Positions 23,825 to 32,548 are shown, counted from the stretch's first letter. The stretch: DNA of 64,000 bases from Duganella margarita (GCF_009857535.1 NZ_WWCS01000016.1:1-64000); one strand, 5' to 3'. Numbers and translations: made by a program. The notes: a model not told the origin generated them from the sequence alone.

Positions 23825-24892
23825 TTAAAAGGCGTGCCGCAAGCCGATGTTGATGGCGCGGTCGCCGCTGCCGCGGTTGCTGGCATTGCCGACCGTGTAG
23901 CCGGCGCCGTTGCGGTTCTGGATCTTGGCGACCGAGGTGTAGACATTGGTCCGCTTGGATAGCGCGTAGCTGGCGCCGATGGCGATCTGGTTGGCGTCGC
24001 GATTGGCCAGGCCACGATCATCCTTATGGATAACCGAGGCCAGCAAGGTGGTGGCGCCCATCGGCACCGCCACCCCCAGCAGCACATCGCGGCTGTTGGT
24101 GGAGGGGTCGCGCTGCGCCACGGCGCCATAAGGATTGGTTTCGTCCCACTGCGAACTGCCGTCGCCTTTGCTGTGACCGTAGGCCGCGTAGCCGACGAAA
24201 CGGCCGAAATCCACATTCGCCGCCACCAGCGAATTGCTGGCCGACTGGTCGACCGCCGGCGTGGTGCCGGTGGCGTCCAGCAGGTTGTCCTTGCGCTGGT
24301 GGGTGATGCTCAGATTGACGCGTCCCTTTTCGTAGCCGATGGTGGCGCCATACGCGCGGTTGACCTTGCTGTTGAAGGGCGACTCGCCAAAGCTGTAGAT
24401 GACGGACCCGATCAGACCGCTGCGCGAACGCGGCGAGGTGTACTTGATGGTGTTGTCGTAGCGCTTGGTAGTGTAGCCGACCAGATTGGCTGCGCTGCCC
24501 GCCATGCCGCCGTGGAAAGGATCGGCCACATCGGTCAGGGTGGTGTAGACCAGGTTGTACTGGCGGCCCAGCGTGACCAGCCCCAGCGGGCCATCCAGTC
24601 CGACAAACGCCTGGCGGCCGAACAGCCGGCCATGTTGATCGGAGACGCCGGTATCGTTCAGGAATCCGGCCTCCACCGTGTAGACCGCCGCCGTGCCATT
24701 GCCCAGGTCTTCGCGGCCGCGCACGCCGAGGCGGGAACCGCTGTCGATCCCGCTATCGACCCTGGTGCGGGTGCAGTCGCTGCGGCAACCGCCGTCGGCC
24801 ACCACGCCGGCATCCACCACGCCATACACCTCTGTCTGCGCCAGGGCGCTCAGCGGGGCAAGCAAAGCCAACGTGATGAGTGCGGGTTTCAT
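23825..24892 (-). CDS. Gram-negative general porin
   Basis: A 355-residue trimeric-porin family protein (GBP/OmpC-like). It has a signal peptide 1-18 (LSALA), then TEVYGVVDAGVVADGG, SRLGVRGREDLGNGTAAVY and a C-terminal INIGLRHAF ending in Phe, as required for BAM-dependent outer-membrane insertion. An extra Cys pair (GGCRSDC, residues 35-39) probably forms a disulfide in the first extracellular loop. It should form a 16-strand diffusion channel. It belongs to the same family as the interrupted porin at 51.6 kb, and the two share RTNVYTSVAKI/RTALYVAYGSI-type C-terminal strands. Confidence 0.9.
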   Translation of the reverse strand: MKPALITLALLAPLSALAQTEVYGVVDAGVVADGGCRSDCTRTRVDSGIDSGSRLGVRGREDLGNGTAAVYTVEAGFLNDTGVSDQHGRLFGRQAFVGLDGPLGLVTLGRQYNLVYTTLTDVADPFHGGMAGSAANLVGYTTKRYDNTIKYTSPRSRSGLIGSVIYSFGESPFNSKVNRAYGATIGYEKGRVNLSITHQRKDNLLDATGTTPAVDQSASNSLVAANVDFGRFVGYAAYGHSKGDGSSQWDETNPYGAVAQRDPSTNSRDVLLGVAVPMGATTLLASVIHKDDRGLANRDANQIAIGASYALSKRTNVYTSVAKIQNRNGAGYTVGNASNRGSGDRAINIGLRHAF

Positions 24893-24998
24893 AAGGGGCC
24901 AAAAATCGGTGAGTGGTTAAGAACCAGTGTAGTCGGCGCCACTGGTCCTTTCTGTGCGCATGACCACGCAGCTGTTGTATTTCGTCGCGGAAACCTAT

Positions 24999-25040
24999 GT
25001 TCGTTGGCGTACATACATAGGGCGACGCTGCCGCTATACT
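24999..25040 (+). promoter_or_regulatory. Crp/Fnr-type class II promoter of the Gcr-like gene
   Basis: Dyad GTTCG-TTGG-CGTAC (24999-25012) with a strong -10 TATACT at 25035-25040, 32 bp centre to centre. The implied start near 25047 supports translation from ATG 25068 and excludes longer reading frames beginning upstream. Confidence 0.78.
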
Positions 25041-25067
25041 GCTGTTTTATCTGACGAGGCTATCTCC

Positions 25068-27107
25068 ATGCTCGAACTTCTGGAACGCATCGACGCAGAC
25101 AGCAATGACATCGGCCCGCTGGTCGCGCTGTTTGACACCCTGCGTCCCAAGCGCGCCACCGATGGCGCCCGCGCCACCGCCAATGTGCGCACCTTGTGCC
25201 AACTACTCAAGGGCAATCCGGCGCAAGCCATCGCGCTGCGCAACTACCTGCGCAACCTGCTGGCCGCGCGCCGCCACGCCAGCCTGTACACCGAGATCGG
25301 CGTGCTGTCCAACGACGGCTTCTTCAGCGAACTGAAGACCCGCATCGCCTACCGCATCCTGCCGCCCGCGCTGGGCAACGATTACCTGAGCGAGGCGGTG
25401 GACCAGATCGCCTACAAACGCACCGATCACCTCTGGATGTCGGCCGTGCCGGCCGAGGACTGGCTGCAACTGATCGATGTGGTGATCAACGCCGAACAAC
25501 GCGCCAACGCCAGGGCTGAAGACGCCGGCCAGTCTCACCTGAGCAATATCATGCTGCCCGGCCTGCTGGACGCGCTGCGCACGCTGTCCTACCGCGTCTG
25601 CGCGATCGGCCTGGAACCGCGCCTGACCAATTTCCACACCGAGATGGAGACCTACGAGTCGCCGTTCATGGTGCAGAACTTTGAAGTCAACACCTATCTG
25701 GACGCCTACCACCGCCGGCTGGCCGGCCAGGAAGTCGACCTCGACGATGCCCGCCACCTGCTGGTGATGCTGGACCAGTGCGACACCGTGATCGGCAAGA
25801 TCCGCAAGAAAGCGCTGAGCCAGGGCACCAGCATCGCCCTCACCTACCTGCTGGTGTCGCTGACGCAAAGCCTGGACCGCATGCGCAAACTGCTGTTCCT
25901 GGTGGACGTGCACCAGCCGGGCGAAGAACACGACAGCGCGCGCCGCCTGGCCGCGATCGCGCTGGCGCGCGAACTGATCGACGCGCACAACAACAAATAC
26001 ATGGTGCGCGACCTGCTGCGCGACAACATCAACCTGCTGGCGCGCAACGTCACCGAAAACGCCAGCCATACCGGCGAACACTACGTGGCCGACACCCGGC
26101 GCGAGCTGGGCGGCATGTTCGTGTCGTCGGCCGGCGCCGGCCTGATCATCGGCTTCATGGCGCTGTTCAAGATCCTGTTGTCCTATCTGCGCGCGGCGCC
26201 GCTGGTGGAAGCCTTCCTGTTCAGCATGAACTACTCGCTCGGCTTCGTGCTGATCCACCTGCTGCATTTCACGGTGGCCACCAAGCAGCCGGCCATGACC
26301 GCCTCGCGCATTGCCTCCGGCCTGCACAGCAAGGACGGCCGCAACATCGACATCGACTCCATGGCCGAACTCTGCGCCAAGGTGATCCGCACGCAAAACA
26401 TGGCGGTGCTGGGCAACCTGGCGGTCTGCATCCCCACCGCGTGGCTGATTGCCATGGCGTGGCCGCACATGACCGGCCACCACCTGGTGACGCCGGAGAA
26501 GGCCATGCACCTGCTGCAGGACATCGACCCGATCCACGCGCCGACGCTGATCTACGCCGCGATTGCCGGCGTCTGCCTGTTTGTCGCCGGCCTGATCTCG
26601 GGCTACTACGACAACAAGGCGCTGTACACGCGCTGGGCCCAGCGCATCGCCCAACTGCGCGGCCTGCGCTGGCTGCTGGGGCAGGAACGGCTGGCGCGGC
26701 TGGGCGTCTACCTGGAAAACAATTTGGGCGGGCTAATGGGCAATTTCTGCTTCGGCATCCTGCTCGGCATCATGCCCTTCCTCGGCTTCGTGCTGGGCAT
26801 ACCGCTGGACATCCGCCATGTGACGTTCTCGTCAGCCAACTTTGCGACAGCAATTGTTGGACTCGATCACAATGTCAGCTGGGAACTGGTTGTGACCTCG
26901 GTGGCAGGTTTCCTTTCCATCGGGACAGTCAATCTGCTGGTCAGCTTCGGCCTGGCGCTATGGGTGGCGCTGCGCTCGCGCCAGGTGCGTTTCAAGCAGG
27001 GCTGGCAATTGACCAAGGCATTGGGACGGCGCTTCCGCAGCGGCCCGATCAGCTTCCTGTTCGGCGGCTCCGATGACATTAAACTGATAGACAAAGGCTC
27101 ACAATGA
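25068..27107 (+). CDS. Gcr/'site-specific recombinase' family membrane protein
   Basis: A 679-residue protein of the family labelled SpecificRecomb (Gcr). The first half (1-330) is soluble and helical; the second half holds several membrane helices, for example GGMFVSSAGAGLIIGFMALF, FSMNYSLGFVLIHLLHF and FCFGILLGIMPFLGFVLGIP. I see no tyrosine- or serine-recombinase catalytic motif, and the membrane topology argues against the inherited family name. The start follows GAGG. It overlaps the phospholipase D gene (ATGA at 27104), so a role in membrane biogenesis is more plausible. The promoter carries the Crp/Fnr dyad. Confidence 0.78.
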   Translation: MLELLERIDADSNDIGPLVALFDTLRPKRATDGARATANVRTLCQLLKGNPAQAIALRNYLRNLLAARRHASLYTEIGVLSNDGFFSELKTRIAYRILPPALGNDYLSEAVDQIAYKRTDHLWMSAVPAEDWLQLIDVVINAEQRANARAEDAGQSHLSNIMLPGLLDALRTLSYRVCAIGLEPRLTNFHTEMETYESPFMVQNFEVNTYLDAYHRRLAGQEVDLDDARHLLVMLDQCDTVIGKIRKKALSQGTSIALTYLLVSLTQSLDRMRKLLFLVDVHQPGEEHDSARRLAAIALARELIDAHNNKYMVRDLLRDNINLLARNVTENASHTGEHYVADTRRELGGMFVSSAGAGLIIGFMALFKILLSYLRAAPLVEAFLFSMNYSLGFVLIHLLHFTVATKQPAMTASRIASGLHSKDGRNIDIDSMAELCAKVIRTQNMAVLGNLAVCIPTAWLIAMAWPHMTGHHLVTPEKAMHLLQDIDPIHAPTLIYAAIAGVCLFVAGLISGYYDNKALYTRWAQRIAQLRGLRWLLGQERLARLGVYLENNLGGLMGNFCFGILLGIMPFLGFVLGIPLDIRHVTFSSANFATAIVGLDHNVSWELVVTSVAGFLSIGTVNLLVSFGLALWVALRSRQVRFKQGWQLTKALGRRFRSGPISFLFGGSDDIKLIDKGSQ

Positions 27108-28495
27108 AAGTCTTGCGCATGCGTTTCTGGATTCCCCTCGGCTTGATGTGCTGGGGGTTGCTGGGTGCGTGTGCATCGCTGCCGAACGTGAAGGCATTGG
27201 GCGACCAGCTGGACCCGGCCGCCACGCCCACCGTCAAAGGGACACATGGCGAACTGAGCAACGCGGGCAGCAAGGCGCTGCTGAGCAAACGCTGGCCCAA
27301 AGGCTCGCTGGACCTGCAACAGCAGGCGGCGCTGGAGGAAGCGGCAACCGGCGTGCCGTTGATCGCCGGCAACAAAACCACTTTGCTGTTCGACGGTCCG
27401 CAGACCATGACCGAAATGCTGAAGGCGATCACCTCGGCGCGCAACAACATCAACCTGGAAACCTACATCTTCGACCAGGACGAACTGGGGCTGAAGTTTG
27501 CTGACGCGCTGATCGACAAGCAGCGCCAAGGCGTGACGGTGAATATTCTGTATGACAGCGTCGGCACCATCGGCGTGCCGGCCGAGTTCTTCAAGCGCAT
27601 GCGCGATGCCGGCATCAAGCTGATCGAATTCAATCCGGTCAATCCGGCCAAGGTCAGCGGTAACGACTGGAAGCTCAACAACCGCGATCACCGCAAGGTG
27701 CTGATCGTCGACGGCAAAACCGCGTTTACCGGCGGCATCAACATCAGCGCCACCTATGCGAAGAGTTCGCTGTTCCGCTCGAAGTCGAAGCCGACCACCA
27801 AGAGCGATGTCGGCTGGCGCGACACCCACATCAAGGTCGAGGGACCGGCGGTGCAGGCCTTCCAGTGGCTGTTCGTGCGCCAGTGGGCGTCGCAGGACAA
27901 GGATGATTTGCGCGAGGCCGACTACTTCCCGCAGCCGGTGATTGCCGGCGACAAGGTGGTGCGGGTGCTGGGCAGCGATCCGGGCGGCCATTTCGAAATC
28001 TACAAGGCGTACGCGCTGGCGATCCAGGAAGCGAAGAAATCGATCCACCTCACTTCGGCCTATTTTGTGCCGGACCGGCAGACGGTGGATGCACTGATCG
28101 CCGCCGCCAAGCGCGGCGTGGACGTCAAGATCGTGCTGCCGGGCGTGTCCGATAGCGGGCTGGTGTTCTATGCCGGCCACGCGCTGTACGACGAGTTGCT
28201 GGCGGCCGGCGTCAAGATCTACCAGCTCAAGCTGGCGGTGCTGCACGCCAAGACCGCCGTCATCGACGGCAACTGGTCGACGGTCGGCTCGACCAATATC
28301 GACACCCGCAGCTTCCTGCACAACAGTGAGCTGAACGTGATCGTCATGGGCGAACCGTTCGGCACTGAAATGGAAAAAGCCTTCCAGGAGGACATGCGCG
28401 ACTCCAACCTGATCACGCTGGAACAATGGCGCCACCGCCCGTGGGCCAACCGCATGAAAGAATGGGCGGCGCGCTTTATGGACTACTGGCTCTAG
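27104..28495 (+). CDS. Phospholipase D/cardiolipin synthase family lipoprotein
   Basis: A 463-residue lipoprotein (lipobox LGAC, Cys23) with two PLD domains. The HKD motifs are intact: His196-Lys198-Asp203 (DHRKVLIVDG) and His381-Lys383-Asp388 (LHAKTAVIDG). Such proteins make cardiolipin or transfer phosphatidyl groups (ClsB/ClsC type), or hydrolyse phospholipids in the periplasm. The lipid anchor places it outside the inner membrane, unlike classical ClsA. It is translationally coupled to the Gcr-like gene. Its last codons form a 13-bp duplication with the end of the convergent phosphoesterase gene. Confidence 0.85.
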   Translation: MKVLRMRFWIPLGLMCWGLLGACASLPNVKALGDQLDPAATPTVKGTHGELSNAGSKALLSKRWPKGSLDLQQQAALEEAATGVPLIAGNKTTLLFDGPQTMTEMLKAITSARNNINLETYIFDQDELGLKFADALIDKQRQGVTVNILYDSVGTIGVPAEFFKRMRDAGIKLIEFNPVNPAKVSGNDWKLNNRDHRKVLIVDGKTAFTGGINISATYAKSSLFRSKSKPTTKSDVGWRDTHIKVEGPAVQAFQWLFVRQWASQDKDDLREADYFPQPVIAGDKVVRVLGSDPGGHFEIYKAYALAIQEAKKSIHLTSAYFVPDRQTVDALIAAAKRGVDVKIVLPGVSDSGLVFYAGHALYDELLAAGVKIYQLKLAVLHAKTAVIDGNWSTVGSTNIDTRSFLHNSELNVIVMGEPFGTEMEKAFQEDMRDSNLITLEQWRHRPWANRMKEWAARFMDYWL

Positions 28496-28516
28496 GACTC
28501 GGTTCTAAGACTCGGC
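28491..28516. repeat. 13-bp tandem duplication joining two gene ends
   Basis: TCTAGGACTCGGT (28491-28503) and TCTAAGACTCGGC (28504-28516) differ at two positions. The first carries the TAG stop of the plus-strand PLD gene. The second carries the TAG stop of the minus-strand phosphoesterase gene (28505-28507). Confidence 0.75.
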
Positions 28517-29323
28517 GGCGAGCGACCAGACGTCGCCGCTGCGGCGGAAGCATTCGGTGTGCACCGGCTCGAAGCTGCGGGTGCCTTCAACCCAGCTGTA
28601 GCGCTCGACCTGGACATCGTCCGGCGCCACCCGCAGCACGTTGAAGGAATTCGATTCGCCGCGTCCGCGGGTCGAGGTCGCCGTGCCGGCCTGCACCACC
28701 AGCGCCGCGTAGCCGCTGATCTTGTAGCGCTGCGCGCTGTTGCCGGCGTGGCTCGCGTGCAGGTGGCCAGCCAGCAGCACGTCGACGCCGCATTCGGCAA
28801 ACGCCTGCATTGCCATCGGCGCGCGATCGACCAGGTCGTCCTTGTCGAACGTGTCCGGCAAATCAAAGGGATGGTGGGTGACGATGATGCGCGTATGCTC
28901 CGGCCCGACCGACTGCATGCGCTGGCGCATCTGCGCCAGCTGCTCCTGGTTGACGCGACCATCCTTGAAGGTGAGGGAGCGCGCGGTGTTAATGCCGAGC
29001 ACGGCGATTTCATCGTCCACATATTCCGGCGCCAGGTCGAGCGTGACGTAACGCAGGTATTTGCGCAGCGGCGTCAGGAAGCGGCTGGCGACGTTGTATA
29101 GCGGGATGTCGTGATTACCCGGCACCACGATCTGCGGCCCCGGCAAGGTGTCCAGCCACGCGCGTGCCGCCTTGAATTCCTCGGTCTTGGCGCGCTGGGT
29201 CAGGTCGCCGGACACCACCACCACGTCCGGCGCCAGCTTGACCACCAGTTCCTGCAGCGGCCGCAGCAAGTCCTGATCGACGCGGCCAAAATGCAGATCG
29301 GATAAATGGACGATGGTGCGCAT
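28505..29323 (-). CDS. Calcineurin-like metallophosphoesterase (CpdA-like)
   Basis: A 272-residue soluble enzyme. The dimetal motifs are complete: LSDLHFG (Asp9, His11), VSGDLTQRA (Asp40), VPGNHD (Asn70, His71), THHPFD and GHLHASH. The layout matches the CpdA class III phosphodiesterase family, which hydrolyses 3',5'-cAMP, but other phosphoesters are possible. It lies nine bases downstream of the lipid kinase gene, with the PAP2 phosphatase gene next, so a lipid-phosphate substrate is also conceivable. Its stop codon is in a 13-bp duplication. Confidence 0.82.
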   Translation of the reverse strand: MRTIVHLSDLHFGRVDQDLLRPLQELVVKLAPDVVVVSGDLTQRAKTEEFKAARAWLDTLPGPQIVVPGNHDIPLYNVASRFLTPLRKYLRYVTLDLAPEYVDDEIAVLGINTARSLTFKDGRVNQEQLAQMRQRMQSVGPEHTRIIVTHHPFDLPDTFDKDDLVDRAPMAMQAFAECGVDVLLAGHLHASHAGNSAQRYKISGYAALVVQAGTATSTRGRGESNSFNVLRVAPDDVQVERYSWVEGTRSFEPVHTECFRRSGDVWSLAAES

Positions 29324-29332
29324 GCGCTTCTC

Positions 29333-30223
29333 CTAGACGGCCGGGACGATGACAGACAGCGCCGCAGCGCGCGAGCGGTAGCGCAGCGGCGGCGTCATCA
29401 CCGTCACCTCGCCGTCGGTGGCCACCCGCAGATGATGATGGCGGGTTTCGATTTCCAGCGACGACGCCGACAAAACATCGAAATCGCGCGCCGCTTCCAG
29501 CTTGCCGAACAGCGCGTGGGCCGCATAGCGCAGCAGGCCGAGCCGGGTCGGCTTCTGCGCCACGTACAGGCACAGCTTGCCGCTATCGAGCCGCTCGCGC
29601 GCGCCCAGCGTCAGCCCTTGCAGGTATTCGTTGTTGCCGATGAAGACAAAGGGCGTGCGGCGCAGGTGCTCGTCGCCGTTGATCTTCAGCCGCACGTTCA
29701 TGAACGGGAAACGCCGCAGCGCGGCAAACAGGGCGCGGCCGAAGGCCGGCCATTTGCCGCGGCCCAGATGCTTTTGCTGCTGTTCGCGGTCGCGCACGAT
29801 ATCGGGATAGATGCCGAGGCTGGAGTTGTTCAGGAAGATGCGGCCGTTGACTTCGCCCACATCGACCTTGCCGGGCTGGCCATGCACCACGTTGGCAACT
29901 GCGTCGTCCAGCTCCAGCGGGATCTTCAGATCCTTGGCGAAGTGGTTCAGCGTGCCGAGCGGCAGCACGCCCAGCAGCGTCTCGGTGCCGGCCAGCACCG
30001 AGGCCACCGCATTGATGGTGCCGTCGCCGCCGCCCGCCACCACCACCGGCGCGCCCTCCTTCAGCGCCCGCTCGGCACGCGCGATCATTTCGTCGCCGCT
30101 CTTGGCCAGCGTGATATCGGGCTCGACGCCGTGGCTGCGGAACTTTTCTTCCAGCGCGGCAGTCCAGCCGCCACAGTAGCCCAGGCCGGCGCCCGCATTA
30201 ACAATGACGACGATTTTATTCAT
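29333..30223 (-). CDS. Diacylglycerol/lipid kinase family protein (YegS/BmrU-like)
   Basis: A 296-residue lipid kinase. The nucleotide-binding loop GGGDGT is at 64-69, followed by LGVLPLGTLNHFAKDL, the family signature for phosphate transfer, and a beta-rich C-terminal domain with VATDGEVTVMTPPLRYRS. It probably phosphorylates diacylglycerol or a related lipid at the inner face of the membrane. Five bases separate it from the upstream PAP2 gene, and nine from the phosphoesterase gene downstream. The three therefore form an operon whose members add and remove phosphate from lipids. Confidence 0.87.
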   Translation of the reverse strand: MNKIVVIVNAGAGLGYCGGWTAALEEKFRSHGVEPDITLAKSGDEMIARAERALKEGAPVVVAGGGDGTINAVASVLAGTETLLGVLPLGTLNHFAKDLKIPLELDDAVANVVHGQPGKVDVGEVNGRIFLNNSSLGIYPDIVRDREQQQKHLGRGKWPAFGRALFAALRRFPFMNVRLKINGDEHLRRTPFVFIGNNEYLQGLTLGARERLDSGKLCLYVAQKPTRLGLLRYAAHALFGKLEAARDFDVLSASSLEIETRHHHLRVATDGEVTVMTPPLRYRSRAAALSVIVPAV

Positions 30224-30228
30224 ATGAT

Positions 30229-30915
30229 TTATACCGTTTTACCCTCGCGCCGGCGGCGCAGCGTGGAGATCGCCGTGATGCACACCGCCAGCCACGCGAC
30301 GCTTTCGGCCATGGCCGCCAGCACGTCGCTGAGATAGTGCGCGCCCAGATACACACGGCTGAATGCCACCAACAATACCATTGTCAGGCAGAAGGCGACT
30401 GTTCCCACGCGCACACTCCACGCCGGCCGCGCCATCACCAGGTAGCTGACCAGCAGACCGTAAAAGCAGGTGGCGGCGGTAGTATGGCCGCTGGGGAAGC
30501 TGTAGGTGGTCAGCGTCACCAGCGGATCTTCAAACACTGGCCGCGCGCGCTGGAAGAAAAACTTCAGCGCCACGTTCAGCACCATCCCGCCCGGCACCGC
30601 GAACGCCAGCGCCAGCAGCCAGTAACGCGCCTGCTGCCGCCACAGATACCCGGCCAGCAGGCAAAACAGCAGCAGCATGCCGGCCACCGAATGCATGGCC
30701 GAGACGCCGACCATCAGGCTGGTCAGCGGCTCAACAGCATGCGCATTGAACCAGTGCGCTACCTGTACGTCCAATACGGTGATGGCCTCCTGGCCCATGA
30801 CTGCCTCTGCCAGTTCATGGAAAACCAGCCCGGAAGCCAGCAGCAGCGCCATGCCGACGGTTAAATGCAGGCCAAATTCGCCGCCCGGAGACAGTCTTGC
30901 CTCGACGAAACTCAT
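30229..30915 (-). CDS. PAP2 family lipid phosphatase
   Basis: A 228-residue inner-membrane enzyme with about six transmembrane helices. The three PAP2 motifs are intact: KFFFQRARP (Lys118, Arg125, Pro126), PSGH (141-144) and SRVYLGAHYLSD (Ser186-Arg187, His193). It dephosphorylates a lipid phosphate such as phosphatidate, phosphatidylglycerophosphate or undecaprenyl pyrophosphate. I chose ATG 30915; a GTG at 30975 would add a polar extension. It is the first gene of the PAP2, lipid kinase, phosphoesterase operon. It is divergent from the SOS-controlled micro-protein, so the LexA boxes at 30989-31027 could influence it too. Confidence 0.87.
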   Translation of the reverse strand: MSFVEARLSPGGEFGLHLTVGMALLLASGLVFHELAEAVMGQEAITVLDVQVAHWFNAHAVEPLTSLMVGVSAMHSVAGMLLLFCLLAGYLWRQQARYWLLALAFAVPGGMVLNVALKFFFQRARPVFEDPLVTLTTYSFPSGHTTAATCFYGLLVSYLVMARPAWSVRVGTVAFCLTMVLLVAFSRVYLGAHYLSDVLAAMAESVAWLAVCITAISTLRRRREGKTV

Positions 30916-30988
30916 GAGTTTGCTAATAGTTGGTCCTCCCCGCCTGGTCGCCGATGAAGTTGGCGTAAAAATCACAAAATAACAAATT

Positions 30989-31027
30989 TACTGTTTATTT
31001 GCACAGTACCTGTTTATTCATACAGTA
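30989..31027 (+). promoter_or_regulatory. Two abutting LexA (SOS) boxes
   Basis: TACTGTTTATTTGCACAGTA (30989-31008) and ACCTGTTTATTCATACAGTA (31008-31027) both match the CTGT-N8-ACAG core of the LexA operator; the first also has the flanking TA on both sides. A -10 TATTCT at 31035-31040 follows, with TGTTTA (31011-31016) as a -35 inside the second box, so LexA binding would block polymerase. Confidence 0.85.
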
Positions 31028-31082
31028 GTTATGCTATTCTGAACTCCTCGTTAAACACCACTTCCCACAAAAAGGAACTGTC

Positions 31083-31313
31083 ATGAGCACTCTGAATAGC
31101 AGCTTTGGCTCCCGCTTCGGTCTGGAATACCTGCCTACCTCGTTTATGGTTCGCATGGGTCGGCGCGAAATGATGGTGTGCCGTGACTTCCGCAAGCGTT
31201 TCTACGCGGTGAACCCGATTATCGAATGCGATACCGGCGTGCAGGCTGGCCATCTGGAAGTACTGATGTTCCGCCGCTGGCTGCTGATCCTGTCGAAGTC
31301 GAAGGCGCACTAA
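31083..31313 (+). CDS. SOS-controlled micro-protein of unknown function
   Basis: A 76-residue protein, MSTLNSSFGSRFGLEYLPTS at the start, then a basic centre (VRMGRREMMVCRDFRKRFYA) and a C-terminal hydrophobic stretch (LEVLMFRRWLLILSKSK). It has two Cys (33 and 49) and net positive charge. AAAGGA precedes ATG 31083. Two LexA boxes overlap its promoter, so it should be strongly induced by DNA damage. I recognise no family; length and regulation are those of SOS micro-proteins such as division inhibitors or repair accessories. The ending could form an amphipathic or membrane-associated helix. Confidence 0.75.
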   Translation: MSTLNSSFGSRFGLEYLPTSFMVRMGRREMMVCRDFRKRFYAVNPIIECDTGVQAGHLEVLMFRRWLLILSKSKAH

Positions 31314-31385
31314 TGGTTGCCGGTGCCAGTTGCCCTACCCATGCACAGGACAGGCCGGCCGATGCCGCTGCCTCGCTTGCGCTCC

Positions 31386-32462
31386 TCACCTGGGTTTGGC
31401 AACTGGCGAGCCGACATCCGCATGATGGCTTTGCGCCTCGTGCCATAACGTTACAAACAGCACCATCACCACCGGACCAATAAACAGTCCGACCAGGCCC
31501 AGGGTTTCGACCCCGCCCAGGATGCCGAACAGGACGGCCAGGAATGGCAAGCGCGTTGCGTTGCCGATGATGCCAGGCCGTACAAAGTGATCCGCCACAA
31601 ACAGCACCACGGTGCCCCACACTGCCACGGCAATGGCGGCGGGCAGCGCACCGCCAAACGCCAGCACGGCTGCCGCGCTGACGAAGGCGATCGGCGCACC
31701 GAAAGGAATGATGGCCAGGATGCCGGTCGCCGCCGCCCACAGTGCGGCGGACTTGAGTCCGGCCAGCCAGTAGGCGATGCCGATCAACACGCCTTCCGCC
31801 AGGCCGACCAGCACCAGGCCGTTGACGGTGGCGCGGATCGCGGTCGGGATTTTTTCCGAATATTGTGCCCAGCGCTGTTCACTGAACCAGCGGCTGCCGA
31901 TATTCATGATCTGGCGGTTCAGCACTTCACCGTCTTTGTAGAAGAAGAACAGGCACAGGAAGGCCAGGCCGAAGTCCACCAGCCGGTGCATGAAGCCGAC
32001 GCCGGCCACCTTGATGATGTCGCTGGCCGAGTGGAAGCCGTTGATTTCGCGGTCGGAGAACAAATGCGCCAGGCCATGCGGCTGGCTTAAGGTCGCCTGC
32101 CACCATTCGGCGATCGAATCGCCGACCACCGGCAGATGGGCAAGGAAGTTCGGCACCGGCACGCCGTCGGTATTGGCGCTGACAATATAGTTGGCGAGTT
32201 CCGGCGCCTGGCGTGCCGCCTGCGTCACGCCCAGCAGCGCTGGCACGATGAACATTGCCGCTACCAACAAGGTCAGCAAGGCAGCCGACAGGATGGGGTG
32301 GCCGATGCGCGCGCGCAGCCGCAAATACATCGGCCACGTGGCCACGCACAGAATGCCGGCCCATACCAGCGGCAGGAAGAAACGCTGCATCACGAATGCC
32401 GCCAACGCTATCAGCGTCAGCGAAAAACCGGCGCTGAGAAAATCGCGCTGGGTTTCGGTCAT
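31386..32462 (-). CDS. AI-2E family transporter
   Basis: A 358-residue inner-membrane permease of the AI-2E family: paired N-terminal helices (about 8-50), another at about 60-85, a soluble loop (about 85-170), and C-terminal helices including LKSAALWAAATGILAIIPFGAPI and FGILGGVETLGLVGLFIGPVV. I chose ATG 32462 because GGAGAG lies just upstream; the reading frame continues further but without support. Substrate unknown. It is distantly related to the permease at 12.0 kb. The 72 bases between it and the SOS micro-protein hold no recognisable terminator. Confidence 0.85.
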   Translation of the reverse strand: MTETQRDFLSAGFSLTLIALAAFVMQRFFLPLVWAGILCVATWPMYLRLRARIGHPILSAALLTLLVAAMFIVPALLGVTQAARQAPELANYIVSANTDGVPVPNFLAHLPVVGDSIAEWWQATLSQPHGLAHLFSDREINGFHSASDIIKVAGVGFMHRLVDFGLAFLCLFFFYKDGEVLNRQIMNIGSRWFSEQRWAQYSEKIPTAIRATVNGLVLVGLAEGVLIGIAYWLAGLKSAALWAAATGILAIIPFGAPIAFVSAAAVLAFGGALPAAIAVAVWGTVVLFVADHFVRPGIIGNATRLPFLAVLFGILGGVETLGLVGLFIGPVVMVLFVTLWHEAQSHHADVGSPVAKPR

Positions 32463-32548
32463 AACTCTCTCCCGATCATTTTTATTAACGCTATGGTAAG
32501 CGCATTTTGTCGCGGTGCAACCACACTGCTGGCCAATTTCAGGTGGTC

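Noticed and set aside
25068..27107. Active site-specific recombinase
   Set aside because: No catalytic Tyr/Ser recombinase motif, several membrane helices, and a lipid-enzyme neighbour; the family name is historical.
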